Notes: generated from the letters alone by a model not told the origin. DNA of 61,324 nucleotides from an uncultured Eggerthella sp. (GCA_959607715.1 CAUHNN010000013.1:1-61324), one strand, 5' to 3'. Shown: positions 42,530-51,604, counted from the first letter of the stretch. Made by a program: numbers and translations.

Positions 42530-43810
42530 CTACTTGAAGAACCCATCGTAGTTGTACATCTTCAGCTGAGACTCTATCTTGTTCATCGTATCGAGGGCAA
42601 CACCGATCATGATGAGGATCGACGTACCGCCAAACGCCTGGATAAGCGTGTTGTTGGTGAAGAAGAACAAGATGGACGGGATAACGGCAATGGCGGCGAT
42701 GAAGATCGCGCCAGGAAGGATAACGCGGTGAAGTACATCCTTGATGTACTGAACCGTGTTGGCGCCCGGGCGAATACCCGGGATGAAGCCACCTTGACGC
42801 TGCAGGTTCTCAGCCGTCTCAGTCGGATTGAAGACGACCGACGTATAGAAATACGCGAAGAAGACGATGAGAACCGCGGTAAGGATCCAGTTAACCCAGC
42901 CAGCAGAGATCGCGTTGGACACCATCGTGAGCCAATCCACATTGAACAGCGCTGCAAGCTGAGCAGGGAAATAGATCAAACAGCTCGCGAAGATGATCGG
43001 AATAACACCCGCCGCATTGATCTTGATCGGCAAGTAGGAGTTCTGGCCACCCATCATGCGACGACCCTGGACGCGCTTCGCGTAGCTGATGGGAATACGA
43101 CGCTGAGCGCGTTCGATGTAGATGATCGCCGGGATGCAGAGCAGAACGACGACCAGGATCAAAAGCGTAACGGCGATACCCATTCCAAGATCAGCCTGAA
43201 GGTTGATCGAGGAGAAGATAGCAGACGGAACGGAAGCGACGATGGAAACGAAGATGATGAGGGACATGCCGTTACCAACGCCATGCTGGGTGATGAGCTC
43301 ACCCATCCACATGATGAGAGCAGTACCAACGACCAACGTGAAGACGACGAGGATATCGGTGACGATCTCGGGGACCGCAGTGCTGAAGACAACGCCATAG
43401 GCCTCGGACTTGAAAAGGAAGAGGTAGCCGATGGCGTTGATCAGACCGAGGCCAAGCGTAAGGTAACGCGTAACCTGGGTGATGCGACGACGGCCCGTCT
43501 CCCCCTCTTTAGCCCAACGGCCAACAGCGGGAATGACGCCCTGCATCAACTGCATGATGATCGATGCAGTGATGTAGGGCATGATGCCAAGCGCAAATAC
43601 CGAGAAGTTCGACAGAGCACCACCGGTGAAGAGGTCGAGCATTACCATAGAGACGCCCTGCTCCTGGAAGGAGTTAGCGAACGCCTGGAACGGAATGCCC
43701 GGAACCGGCAGATATGCGCCGAAACGGTAGAGCACCAAGATTCCGAGCGTGAAGAAGATCTTGTTCCTCAGCTCGGGTACCTTGAATGCCTGCACAAGAG
43801 AACTTAGCAA
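42530..43810 (-). CDS. secY: Protein translocase subunit SecY
   Basis: Pore of the Sec translocon in the inner membrane. The 426-residue protein has ten membrane helices and conserved segments FKVPELRNKI, LGIMPYITASIIMQL, VPAVGRWAKEGE-like (here IPAVGRWAKEGE), and the C-terminal GTSILIMIGVALDTMNKIES. The start is the TTG at 43810, matching the MLSS-type N terminus of SecY and overlapping the rplO stop by 7 nt, so translation is coupled. It is last in the ribosomal operon before a terminator. Confidence 0.97.
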   Translation of the reverse strand: MLSSLVQAFKVPELRNKIFFTLGILVLYRFGAYLPVPGIPFQAFANSFQEQGVSMVMLDLFTGGALSNFSVFALGIMPYITASIIMQLMQGVIPAVGRWAKEGETGRRRITQVTRYLTLGLGLINAIGYLFLFKSEAYGVVFSTAVPEIVTDILVVFTLVVGTALIMWMGELITQHGVGNGMSLIIFVSIVASVPSAIFSSINLQADLGMGIAVTLLILVVVLLCIPAIIYIERAQRRIPISYAKRVQGRRMMGGQNSYLPIKINAAGVIPIIFASCLIYFPAQLAALFNVDWLTMVSNAISAGWVNWILTAVLIVFFAYFYTSVVFNPTETAENLQRQGGFIPGIRPGANTVQYIKDVLHRVILPGAIFIAAIAVIPSILFFFTNNTLIQAFGGTSILIMIGVALDTMNKIESQLKMYNYDGFFK

Positions 43811-44253
43811 GGCTCTTCGACCTTTCCTCCAGCAGCCTCGATCTTAGCCTTAGCGGCAGCGGAGACCTTGTCGACCTTAACGGTGACTGCCTTGGTGATC
43901 TCGCCATCGCCGAGAACCTTAACCAGAGCAGTGGACTTCTTGATGATGCCCTTAGCAGCGAGAGACTCGCCGTCAACGACCTCGCCAGCCTCGTAGTACT
44001 TCTCGATGCGGCTCACGTTAACGGGAAGGTACTCAACGCGGTTGATGTTGCGGAAGCCGGGAAGCTTCGGGAGGCGACGCGCGAGAGGAGTCTGACCACC
44101 CTCGAAGCCGACGCCCTTACCGCCGCCCGCACGGGACTTCTGGCCGTTCAAACCGCGTCCAGCGGTCTTACCAGTACCGGAGCCGGCACCGCGGCCGACG
44201 CGCTTACGGGCCTTACGAGAGCCTTCTGCGGGATGCAAGTCCTTAAGTTCCAT
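43804..44253 (-). CDS. rplO: Ribosomal protein L15
   Basis: 50S assembly protein. The 149-residue protein has the Gly/Arg-rich start (KARKRVGRGAGSGTGKTAGR, then GLNGQKSRAGGGKGVGFEGG) and RLPKLPGF. The C-terminal half shows the KVDKVSAAAKAKIEAAGG signature. AAGGAG lies before the ATG at 44253. Overlaps secY. Confidence 0.98.
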   Translation of the reverse strand: MELKDLHPAEGSRKARKRVGRGAGSGTGKTAGRGLNGQKSRAGGGKGVGFEGGQTPLARRLPKLPGFRNINRVEYLPVNVSRIEKYYEAGEVVDGESLAAKGIIKKSTALVKVLGDGEITKAVTVKVDKVSAAAKAKIEAAGGKVEEPC

Positions 44254-44333
44254 GTTTCGTTTCTCCTTAAACGCTCTCCCCTCCTATGAGGGGGCCGGCA
44301 GCTCGCCGCCGGCAAACTCAAAATGACAAAAGG

Positions 44334-44365
44334 GCGCTTTCGGTCACGAATCGAACCGAAAGCGC
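44334..44365 (-). terminator. Terminator-like hairpin between rpmD and rplO
   Basis: On the minus strand GCGCTTTCGGT pairs with ACCGAAAGCGC and continues CCTTTTGTCATTTT. It lies inside a ribosomal protein operon, so it is probably a partial terminator or attenuator lowering rplO-secY expression. A second GC hairpin (GCCGGC/GCCGGC) follows at 44294-44313. Confidence 0.65.
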
Positions 44366-44381
44366 TCATTGTGGTTCTTCG

Positions 44382-44570
44382 TTAGATCTCTTCGACTTCG
44401 ACGAGATGCTTAACCTTGAAGATCATGCCACGGACGGCAGCGTTGTCGACCTGATCAACGGTGCGGCCGATCTTACCGAGGCCGAGAGCCTTCAGGGTGC
44501 GCTCTTGATCGTACTTGTAGCCGATGGAGCTCTTCACCTGGGTGATGCGCAGGGTCTTTGCGTCAGCCAT
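44382..44570 (-). CDS. rpmD: Ribosomal protein L30
   Basis: 62-residue 50S protein starting MADAKTLRITQVKSSIGY and with KTLKALGLGKIGRTV-like (here RTLKALGLGKIGRTVDQVD). Its ATG overlaps the rpsE stop by 1 nt (TAATG). Confidence 0.97.
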   Translation of the reverse strand: MADAKTLRITQVKSSIGYKYDQERTLKALGLGKIGRTVDQVDNAAVRGMIFKVKHLVEVEEI

Positions 44571-45097
44571 TAGTTGTTCTCCTTCCAGCCGTAGATCTTG
44601 GCAACGGACAGGCCGCGGCGTTTAGCGACCTCTTCGGGGCTCTGCATGTTCTTGAGACCCTCTGCGGTTGCCTTGACGATGTTCATGGCGTTGTCGGTGC
44701 CGAGAGACTTGGTGAGGCAGTCGGTAACACCAGCAAGCTCCATGACCGCGCGGACAGGACCACCGGCGATAACGCCCGTACCAGGAGCAGCGGGCTTGAT
44801 GACAACGTAGCCAGCGCCGTACTCACCGATGATGTCGTGAGGAAGCGTACCGGCCTCGGTCAGCGGGACGGTAAACATATTCTTCTTAGCATCCTCGATG
44901 CCCTTCTTGATGGCGGTGGGGACTTCCTGGGACTTGCCCATGCCGATACCCACGCGACCCTGACCGTCGCCAACGACGACGAGAGCAGTCAGCGCGAAAC
45001 GACGGCCGCCCTTGACGACCTTGGAGACGCGGTTGATGTAGACGACGCGTTCCTGGAGCTCGGGAACGCCTGCCTGGTTTTCTTGCTTGCGAGCCAT
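44570..45097 (-). CDS. rpsE: Ribosomal protein S5
   Basis: 30S protein important for decoding fidelity. The 175-residue protein has LQERVVYINRVSKVVKGGRR, GDGQGRVGIGMGKSQEVPTA, and KPAAPGTGVIAGGPVRAVME. AAAGG precedes the ATG at 45097. Coupled to rpmD. Confidence 0.98.
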   Translation of the reverse strand: MARKQENQAGVPELQERVVYINRVSKVVKGGRRFALTALVVVGDGQGRVGIGMGKSQEVPTAIKKGIEDAKKNMFTVPLTEAGTLPHDIIGEYGAGYVVIKPAAPGTGVIAGGPVRAVMELAGVTDCLTKSLGTDNAMNIVKATAEGLKNMQSPEEVAKRRGLSVAKIYGWKENN

Positions 45098-45114
45098 ATA
45101 CCTATAACCCTTTC

Positions 45115-45483
45115 CTAGAACTTCAGGCCTGCGTCGCGGGCACCGTCAGCGACAGCCTTGATGCGACCGTGATACAGGTTACCGCCACGGTCGAACACGA
45201 CAGCGGTGATACCGTTTTCCTGTGCCTTCTTGCCGATGATCTGGCCAAGAGCAGCTGCGCCTTCGACGGTGCTGCCCTTCTTTTCAGTGGCCTTGAACTC
45301 GGGGCCCAGCGTAGAGACAGCGCAGATGGTCTTGCCAGCGACGTCGTCGATAACCTGAGCATACAGATTCGAGTTGGAACGCGTGATGCACAAACGCGGA
45401 CGCTCGGGAGTGCCGGAGATCTTGCCGCGAACACGAGCGTGACGGCGGCGAAGTCCAGCCTGTTTCTTTTGAAGCTTCTTCAT
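45115..45483 (-). CDS. rplR: Ribosomal protein L18
   Basis: Binds 5S rRNA. The 122-residue protein has RRRHARVRGKISGTPERPRL, SNSNLYAQVIDDVAGKTI and the C-terminal VVFDRGGNLYHGRIKAVADG. 17 nt before rpsE. Confidence 0.98.
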   Translation of the reverse strand: MKKLQKKQAGLRRRHARVRGKISGTPERPRLCITRSNSNLYAQVIDDVAGKTICAVSTLGPEFKATEKKGSTVEGAAALGQIIGKKAQENGITAVVFDRGGNLYHGRIKAVADGARDAGLKF

Positions 45484-45512
45484 GAGTTAATTCCCTTCAA
45501 TACGCAACTGGA

Positions 45513-46055
45513 CTAGTCAGACTTAGCGGCCTTGCCGAGCTTGCGACGGACGTATTCGCCTTCGTAGCGAATACCCTTGCCCTTGTAAGGCTCGGGCTTG
45601 CGCCAAGCGCGGATGTCAGCGGCAACCTGGCCGACCTTTTCCTTGCTGACGCCCTTGACGATGATCTCAGTCTGGCTGGGAACCTCGAAGGAAATGCCCT
45701 CGGGAGCTTCAACGATAACGGGATGAGAGAAGCCGAGCTGAATATCGAGATCAGAACCCTTGAGCGAGGCACGATAGCCAACGCCGACGAGTTCAAGCTT
45801 CTTGGAGTAACCCTCAGAAACACCGACGATCATGTTGTGGATGAGCGTACGGGTGAGACCATGAAGGCTCTTAGCCTCACGGGAATCGTTCGGGCGCTCG
45901 ACGATGAGCTGATCGCCTTCGACCTTGATGGTGAGCATATCGTTGAACTCACGCGTCAATTCGCCTTTGCCACCCTTGACGGTCACGACAGAACCGTCGA
46001 TCTTGACCTCAACGCCGGAAGGAATGGCGACAGGCATCTTACCGATACGAGACAT
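45513..46055 (-). CDS. rplF: Ribosomal protein L6
   Basis: 50S protein near the factor-binding site. The 180-residue protein starts MSRIGKMPVAIPSGVEVKID and has the C-terminal EPYKGKGIRYEGEYVRRKLG signature with a normal KLGKAAK end. Confidence 0.98.
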   Translation of the reverse strand: MSRIGKMPVAIPSGVEVKIDGSVVTVKGGKGELTREFNDMLTIKVEGDQLIVERPNDSREAKSLHGLTRTLIHNMIVGVSEGYSKKLELVGVGYRASLKGSDLDIQLGFSHPVIVEAPEGISFEVPSQTEIIVKGVSKEKVGQVAADIRAWRKPEPYKGKGIRYEGEYVRRKLGKAAKSD

Positions 46056-46073
46056 TGATATTCCTCCCTTCGT

Positions 46074-46472
46074 TTACCAAATATAGGCGATGACTTCGCC
46101 GCCGATGCCCGCCTTGCGTGCATCGCGATCGGCCATAACGCCTTTGCTCGTAGAAATAACAGCAGTACCAAGACCACCGAGAACGCGAGGAAGCTCATCC
46201 TTGCCGGCGTAGATACGCAGACCCGGCTTGGAAATACGCTTAAGGCCGCGGATGGTGCGTGCCTTCTTCTCACCGTACTTAAGGGTGATCTCGAGAATGT
46301 CGCGAGGCTCAGAAGGTGCAACTTCATAACCTGCGATGTAGCCCTCTTCGCACATGATGCGGGCGATCTCGACAAGCTTCTTCGAGGACGGCATGGAAAC
46401 CGTCTGCTTGCCGGCAGAGTTAGCGTTACGCACGCGCGTAAGCATATCTGCGATAGGGTCGTTCATGCTCAT
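46074..46472 (-). CDS. rpsH: Ribosomal protein S8
   Basis: Central-domain 30S assembly protein. The 132-residue protein has DPIADMLTRVRNANSAGKQT, ISKPGLRIYAGKDELPRVLG and ISTSKGVMADRDARKAGIGG. Two ATG (46472, 46466) are possible; the first is 10 nt from AAGGAG and is chosen. Confidence 0.98.
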   Translation of the reverse strand: MSMNDPIADMLTRVRNANSAGKQTVSMPSSKKLVEIARIMCEEGYIAGYEVAPSEPRDILEITLKYGEKKARTIRGLKRISKPGLRIYAGKDELPRVLGGLGTAVISTSKGVMADRDARKAGIGGEVIAYIW

Positions 46473-46580
46473 TGTTGTGTTTCTCCTTTGTTCGTGATGA
46501 GCCGAGAAGCCGGTTCGCATCCACCCTTGATGGATGCGCCTTGACTTTCGACACTCAACAGCGTGATTAGCTCGTGATTC

Positions 46581-46766
46581 TTACCAGGAAGCCTTGGTCA
46601 CGCCGGGCAGTTCGCCTTTGTTGGCGAGCTCGCGAAGGCAGACGCGGCACAGACCGAACTTGCGGTAGTACGCACGGGGGCGACCACAGCGAGTGCAGCG
46701 ATTGTGCTGGCGCGTCGAGAACTTCGGCTCTCGCTTCGATTTGGCGATCATCGATTTCTTAGCCAT
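46581..46766 (-). CDS. rpsZ: Ribosomal protein S14, zinc type
   Basis: 61-residue 30S protein with two CxxC pairs (CTRCGRP and CRVC), the zinc-binding form found in Gram-positives and actinobacteria. Ends GELPGVTKASW, the family end. 44 nt after rplE. Confidence 0.98.
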   Translation of the reverse strand: MAKKSMIAKSKREPKFSTRQHNRCTRCGRPRAYYRKFGLCRVCLRELANKGELPGVTKASW

Positions 46767-46810
46767 TCAAAATCCTTCTTTCCTATAACCAATTCTCGTG
46801 GACCGAGAAG

Positions 46811-47362
46811 TTAGTTTTCCTTCTTGAAGGGGAAGCCCAGTTCGGTCATGAGGGCCTTGGCACCTTCGTTGGTTTCTGCAGTGGTGACAAACGTGATGTC
46901 CATACCACGCGTACGGTCGACCTTATCGTATTCGATCTCGGGGAAGATCAGCTGCTCGGTCAGACCCATGGTGTAGTTGCCGCGACCGTCGAAGCTGGTG
47001 GTGCTGCAACCGCGGAAGTCGCGAACGCGAGGAAGAGCGAGCGACATCAGACGGTCGAAGAACTCCCACATACGATCGCCGCGGAGGGTGACCTTGCATC
47101 CGATTGCCTGGCCCTCACGCAGGTGGAAGCCTGCGATGGACTTCTTAGCGCGGGTAACCATCGGCTGCTGACCGGTAATGGTGCGAAGATCGGCGATAGC
47201 GCCGTCAAGGAGCTTCTTGTCGCCAGCGGCACGACCGACGCCCATGTTGACGACGATCTTCTCGAGGCGGGGGATCTGGTTGACGTTCTCAAGACCAAGA
47301 TCCTTGAAGAGCTTGCCAGCTACTTCGTTGACGTACTTTTCCTTCAGACGAGGAGTTGCCAT
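46811..47362 (-). CDS. rplE: Ribosomal protein L5
   Basis: Binds 5S rRNA at the central protuberance. The 183-residue protein has QIPRLEKIVVNMGVGRAAGD, GQQPMVTRAKKSIAGFHLRE and LPRVRDFRG, ending TELGFPF. Confidence 0.98.
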   Translation of the reverse strand: MATPRLKEKYVNEVAGKLFKDLGLENVNQIPRLEKIVVNMGVGRAAGDKKLLDGAIADLRTITGQQPMVTRAKKSIAGFHLREGQAIGCKVTLRGDRMWEFFDRLMSLALPRVRDFRGCSTTSFDGRGNYTMGLTEQLIFPEIEYDKVDRTRGMDITFVTTAETNEGAKALMTELGFPFKKEN

Positions 47363-47456
47363 TGTCCTTTTAACCTTTCTCGATGAATTAAACGCAGGAT
47401 TTCCGACCCTGCGTCCCCCGCTTGGTAGCGGGGGTCATAAAGTCCGATCAGATATT

Positions 47457-47774
47457 CTAATCGATATCAGCGCCGCACTTCTTGCAAACGCGAATCTTTT
47501 TTCCATCAACACGCTTATTGCTGACGCGGGTCGCCTTGTTGCAAGACGGGCAAATCAGCATAACGTTGGAGACGTGGATGGGAGCCTCCATCGTGGCAAT
47601 GCCGCCCTCAGGGTTTGCCTGAGTCGGGCGCATGGCCTTCTTGATCATGTTGACCTTTTCAACGGTGACGCGCTGTGCCTGGGGCTGAGAGGCGATAACG
47701 ACGCCTTCTGCACCGCGGTCCTTGCCAGAAAGGACCTTGACCTTGTCACCCTTCTTGATGTTCATCTTTGCCAT
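47457..47774 (-). CDS. rplX: Ribosomal protein L24
   Basis: 50S assembly initiator. The 105-residue protein has the KOW motif KKGDKVKVLSGKDRGAEGVV and a C-terminal zinc-like Cys set (CPSC and CKKC), the longer L24 form. Confidence 0.97.
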   Translation of the reverse strand: MAKMNIKKGDKVKVLSGKDRGAEGVVIASQPQAQRVTVEKVNMIKKAMRPTQANPEGGIATMEAPIHVSNVMLICPSCNKATRVSNKRVDGKKIRVCKKCGADID

Positions 47775-47786
47775 GGGGTGTTCCTC

Positions 47787-48155
47787 CTACAGCGTTTCCG
47801 GTGCCAGGGAAACGATCTTCATGTACTTCTTGTCACGAAGCTCGCGGGCAACGGGGCCGAAGATACGGGTGCCGCGGGGTGCGCCGTTGGCGTCGATCAG
47901 AACGGCAGCGTTCTGGTCGAACTTGATGTAGCTGCCGTCGTTGCGACGAACTTCCTTCTTGACACGCACGACGACGCAGCGGACGACATCGCCCTTCTTG
48001 ACGCCGCCGTTAGGCGCAGCTTCCTTGACGCTGCAAATGATGACGTCACCGAGGCCAGCGTAACGGCGCTTGGAGCCGCCCAGGACCTTGATGCACTGCA
48101 CCTTGCGTGCGCCGGAGTTGTCGGCAACGGCGAGCATGCTCTGCATTTGAATCAT
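47787..48155 (-). CDS. rplN: Ribosomal protein L14
   Basis: 122-residue 50S protein at the subunit interface: MIQMQSMLAVADNSGARKVQ, VRVKKEVRRNDGSYIKFDQN and RIFGPVARELRDK. 12 nt before rplX. Confidence 0.99.
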   Translation of the reverse strand: MIQMQSMLAVADNSGARKVQCIKVLGGSKRRYAGLGDVIICSVKEAAPNGGVKKGDVVRCVVVRVKKEVRRNDGSYIKFDQNAAVLIDANGAPRGTRIFGPVARELRDKKYMKIVSLAPETL

Positions 48156-48197
48156 GTGCTTATCCCTTTCGATGCTTCCAAAGTGGGCAGCAAGTGC

Positions 48198-48458
48198 CTA
48201 CTTGGCCTTCTCAACAATCTCGAGAAGACGCCAACGCTTCATCTTAGAAAGCGGACGGGTCTCCATAACAGTGACGGTATCGCCTACGCCAGCTTCGTTG
48301 TTCTCATCGTGAGCATGAAGCTTCTTGGTGGAGTTAACCATCTTGCCATAGACGGGATGCGGCTTGCGCTCGTGGATCTGCACGACGCAGGTCTTGTCGC
48401 CGGAGATGCTGACGACAACACCCTGGCGAACCTTACGAGAGTTACGTTCTTCACTCAT
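48198..48458 (-). CDS. rpsQ: Ribosomal protein S17
   Basis: 86-residue 30S protein: RQGVVVSISGDKTCVVQIHE, RKPHPVYGK, and VTVMETRPLSKMKRWRLLEI. Normal length and place. Confidence 0.98.
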   Translation of the reverse strand: MSEERNSRKVRQGVVVSISGDKTCVVQIHERKPHPVYGKMVNSTKKLHAHDENNEAGVGDTVTVMETRPLSKMKRWRLLEIVEKAK

Positions 48459-48485
48459 GCTTATTCAAACCTTCCTATCGCAGCC

Positions 48486-48689
48486 CTAAGCCTGAGCGGC
48501 TTTGAGCTCGCGGTCGCGCATCTCGGTCTGGATGCGAGCGATGTCCTTCTTGACCTGCTTGATGCGTGCGGTGTTCTCCAGCTGGCCGGTAGCCATCTGG
48601 AAGCGCAGGTTGAAGAGTTCTGCGCGTGCTTCCTTAAGCTTTGCCTGCAGATCGTCACCCGAAAGTTTCTGGATCTCTGCTGCTTTCAT
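48486..48689 (-). CDS. rpmC: Ribosomal protein L29
   Basis: 67-residue helical 50S protein at the exit tunnel: LKEARAELFNLRFQMATGQL and IKQVKKDIARIQTEM. It directly abuts the rplP stop. Confidence 0.98.
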   Translation of the reverse strand: MKAAEIQKLSGDDLQAKLKEARAELFNLRFQMATGQLENTARIKQVKKDIARIQTEMRDRELKAAQA

Positions 48690-49112
48690 TTACTCCTGCC
48701 CTTCTGCCTCGCGCTTGATGATCTTGCACTTGATGGGCAACTTGTTGATCGCGAGACGGAGTGCCTCACGAGCGGTCTCTTCGTCAACGCCGTCGATTTC
48801 GAACATGATGCGACCGGGCTTAACGACAGCGACCCAGCCTTCGGGGTTACCCTTACCCTTACCCATGCGGGTTTCAGCAGGCTTCTGCGTGATGGGCTTG
48901 TCGGGGAAGATCGTGATCCAAACATTACCAGTACGGTTCATGCGACGAGTCATAGCGATACGTGCAGCCTCGATCTGGCGGTTGGTGATCCAATGGCGAT
49001 CCAGAGCCTGAATGCCCCAGGTGCCGTGGTTCAGGGTGGTACCACCCTTAGCGTTGCCCTTCATAGAGCCGCGCTGCACCTTACGGTGCTTAACACGCTT
49101 AGGTACCAGCAT
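48690..49112 (-). CDS. rplP: Ribosomal protein L16
   Basis: 140-residue 50S protein near the A site: MLVPKRVKHRKVQRGSMKGN, ITNRQIEAARIAMTRRMNRT and GRMGKGKGNPEGWVAVV-like (here TRMGKGKGNPEGWVAVVKPG). Its ATG overlaps the rpsC stop by 1 nt. Confidence 0.99.
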   Translation of the reverse strand: MLVPKRVKHRKVQRGSMKGNAKGGTTLNHGTWGIQALDRHWITNRQIEAARIAMTRRMNRTGNVWITIFPDKPITQKPAETRMGKGKGNPEGWVAVVKPGRIMFEIDGVDEETAREALRLAINKLPIKCKIIKREAEGQE

Positions 49113-49822
49113 TACTTATCACCCCTATCGTTGTTGCGGCGGGAGCGGCGGTTAGGACGGGAAGAGCCCTCGAGGGCAGGCTGGGGAGCCTTCTGGCCGG
49201 GGAGGACTTCACCGTGGTAGACCCACACCTGGATACCGATGGAACCCATGGTGGTGGCAGCGGTGCAGAAACCGTAATCGATCTTTGCACGCAGGGTGTG
49301 CAGCGGCACGCGACCTTCGCGGTACCACTCGCGACGGCTCATCTCGGCGCCACCGAGACGACCGGCGCACTGGATGCGGATGCCCTTAGCGCCGGACTTA
49401 CGAGCCGACTGGACGGCCTTGCGCATAGCGCGGCGGAAAGCGACGCGGTTCTCGAGCTGCTCGGCGACGGACTGTGCGATCAGGCTTGCATCGAGCTCGG
49501 GGCGCTTGACCTCGATAACCTCGACGGAGACGGGGCCGTTGGCGATCTGGTTGAGCTTCTTGCGAAGAGCGTCGACTTCAGCGCCCTTCTTGCCGATAAC
49601 GACGCCAGGACGAGACGTGGTGATGATCACCTTGATCTTGTCGCCGGCGCGCTCGATCTCAACGCGGGAGACGGCTGCATGGGAAAGCTGCTTGTCCAGG
49701 AACGAGCGAATAGCAAGATCGTTTTCAAGGTTCTTCGCATAGTCCTTGTCGGAATACCAGCGGCTACGCCAATCCTCGGTGACACCGAGGCGGAAACCGG
49801 TGGGGCTTACTTTCTGACCCAT
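49112..49822 (-). CDS. rpsC: Ribosomal protein S3
   Basis: 30S protein at the mRNA entry site. The 236-residue protein begins MGQKVSPTGFRLGVTEDWRS and has the KH domain (RPGVVIGKKGAEVDALRKKL), GRLGGAEMSRREWYREGRVP and a Gln/Arg-rich tail. The ATG at 49822 is preceded by GAGGAGG; the longer open frame is rplV read out of phase. Confidence 0.98.
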   Translation of the reverse strand: MGQKVSPTGFRLGVTEDWRSRWYSDKDYAKNLENDLAIRSFLDKQLSHAAVSRVEIERAGDKIKVIITTSRPGVVIGKKGAEVDALRKKLNQIANGPVSVEVIEVKRPELDASLIAQSVAEQLENRVAFRRAMRKAVQSARKSGAKGIRIQCAGRLGGAEMSRREWYREGRVPLHTLRAKIDYGFCTAATTMGSIGIQVWVYHGEVLPGQKAPQPALEGSSRPNRRSRRNNDRGDK

Positions 49823-49823
49823 A

Positions 49824-50165
49824 CTATGCCTCCTCTCGGGTTGCGACGATGACGGTGATGTGGCTGGTGCGCTTGCGAATGCGAGACGCGGAGCCCTTAG
49901 CGCGCGGACGAATGCGCTTGATGGTCGGGCCTTCGTCGGCATAGCATGCCTTGACGACGAGGGCCTCGGGGTTGGTGATGCCCTTCTGGCCAGCATTGGC
50001 GACAGCGGAGTTCAGGGTCTTCTCGACAACCTCGGCGATGGCGCGGTTGGTGAAGCGCAGGGTCTCCTGAGCGGCGATGACGTTCTTGCCGCGGATCTGA
50101 TCGAGCACGATACGCGCCTTGCGGGGCGAAACGCGCACGTAGCGAGCGATTGCTTTAGCTTCCAT
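49824..50165 (-). CDS. rplV: Ribosomal protein L22
   Basis: 113-residue protein lining the exit tunnel: YVRVSPRKARIVLDQIRGKN, GPTIKRIRPRAKGSASRIRK and RTSHITVIV. One nt separates its stop from the rpsC start. Confidence 0.99.
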   Translation of the reverse strand: MEAKAIARYVRVSPRKARIVLDQIRGKNVIAAQETLRFTNRAIAEVVEKTLNSAVANAGQKGITNPEALVVKACYADEGPTIKRIRPRAKGSASRIRKRTSHITVIVATREEA

Positions 50166-50179
50166 GTTTCACCCTTTCC

Positions 50180-50437
50180 TTACTTGTCGTGGCCACGGAA
50201 CGTACGGGTGGGAGCGAACTCACCCAGCTTGTGACCAACCATGGACTCGGTTACGTAAACGGGCACGTGCTTGCGACCATCATGCACAGCGATGGTGTGA
50301 CCAACCATTTCGGGGAAGATGGTGGAAGAGCGCGACCACGTCTTGATGACCTTCTTTTCGCCGGCTTCGTTCATCGCCACGATGCGATTGAGAAGGCGAG
50401 GCTCCACGAAGGGACCTTTTTTCAAACTTCTGCTCAA
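50180..50437 (-). CDS. rpsS: Ribosomal protein S19
   Basis: 85-residue 30S head protein: SRSLKKGPFVEPRLLNRI, KTWSRSSTIFPEMVGHTIAV and EFAPTRTFRGH. 14 nt before rplV. Confidence 0.99.
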   Translation of the reverse strand: MSRSLKKGPFVEPRLLNRIVAMNEAGEKKVIKTWSRSSTIFPEMVGHTIAVHDGRKHVPVYVTESMVGHKLGEFAPTRTFRGHDK

Positions 50438-50461
50438 TGTTTCTCCTTAAACGCTCGGGCG

Positions 50462-51292
50462 TTACTTCTTGCGACGGCGGATGATCAAGCGGCTCGAAGC
50501 CTTCTTGGGGTTGCGGGTGCGATGACCCTTGGTGGAAATACCCCAAGGAGTAACAGGATGACGACCGGAGGACTTGTTCTTGCCTTCGCCGCCGCCGTGG
50601 GGGTGGTCCACAGGGTTCATGACGGTACCGCGGACGCTGGGGCGAATGCCCTTCCAGCGGTTACGGCCGGCCTTACCGATCTTGATGTTGCCATGCTCTG
50701 CGTTGCCGACTTCGCCGACGGTTGCGCGGCAGGTGACGAGAACGCGGCGCATCTCGGAAGAGGGCATGCGAAGGATGGCGTACTTGCCCTCCTTGCCCAT
50801 CAGCTGGATGCTGGTGCCTGCGGAACGAGCCAGTGCTGCACCGCGACCCGGCTGAAGCTCAACTGCGTGGATGAGCGTACCGACGGGGATAGCGGAAAGC
50901 GGAAGAGCGTTGCCGGGCTTGATGTCGGCATCGGGACCGGAAACGACGGTCTCGCCGACCTTGAGGCCCTTCGGCTGAAGGATGTAGCGCTTCTCGCCGT
51001 CTGCGTAATGAAGAAGAGCGATGCGTGCGCTGCGGTTCGGGTCGTACTCGATCGTAGCGACCTTGGCGGGCACGCCGTCCTTGGTGCGCTTGAAGTCGAT
51101 GATGCGGTAACGACGCTTGTTGCCGCCGCCCTGGTGGCGCATGGTGATACGACCGTTGTTGTTGCGGCCTGCCTTCTTGGGCAGGGGCGCCAACAGAGAC
51201 TTCTCGGGCTTGGTGCTGGTGATGTCAGCAAAGTCCGAAACGGTCTGGAAGCGACGCCCGGGGCTCGTGGGCTTGTACTGTTTTACTCCCAT
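50462..51292 (-). CDS. rplB: Ribosomal protein L2
   Basis: Core 50S protein needed for peptidyl transfer. The 276-residue protein has YKPTSPGRRFQTVSDFADIT, RGTVMNPVDHPHGGGEGK and SSGRHPVTPWGISTKGHRTR. It is first in its transcript: the gap upstream carries a promoter and no rplW, so the S10 operon starts here rather than at rpsJ. Confidence 0.99.
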   Translation of the reverse strand: MGVKQYKPTSPGRRFQTVSDFADITSTKPEKSLLAPLPKKAGRNNNGRITMRHQGGGNKRRYRIIDFKRTKDGVPAKVATIEYDPNRSARIALLHYADGEKRYILQPKGLKVGETVVSGPDADIKPGNALPLSAIPVGTLIHAVELQPGRGAALARSAGTSIQLMGKEGKYAILRMPSSEMRRVLVTCRATVGEVGNAEHGNIKIGKAGRNRWKGIRPSVRGTVMNPVDHPHGGGEGKNKSSGRHPVTPWGISTKGHRTRNPKKASSRLIIRRRKK

Positions 51293-51445
51293 TTTCTTCC
51301 TTTCTACGGGATCGGGCCTTCGCCCTCTCCCTTCGTCTTACGTGGACTCCATCACCGTCTTGAAAGTCTTTGGGAGTGGACTTTCCGACGATTCCGAGTT
51401 TCCACGCGCCCGGGTGTATCCATACACAGCCAGACGCAACCGGAA

Positions 51446-51474
51446 ATTATACTGAGATCGACCATATTCCGCAA
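51446..51474 (-). promoter_or_regulatory. Promoter of the rplB-secY operon
   Basis: TTGCGG (51469-51474), 17 nt, TATAAT (51446-51451) on the minus strand, about 150 nt upstream of rplB. The 382-nt gap around it holds no gene; a leader of ~140 nt would be left for possible regulation. Confidence 0.75.
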
Positions 51475-51604
51475 GAGGCAATCAAAGGCCGCTTTCGCTC
51501 CGCACAATTCGCACAATCGTCGCGTCGATGAGGAAGGGTTCGACGCCCTCCATGGCCCCAGGTGCTCCCGAATCTACCCTTGCATACTAATGAATAAACG
51601 CACA

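Noticed and set aside
47178..49220. 680-codon plus-strand frame across the ribosomal operon
   Set aside because: Antisense to rplE-rplX-rplN-rpsQ-rpmC-rplP, all unmistakable. No motif.
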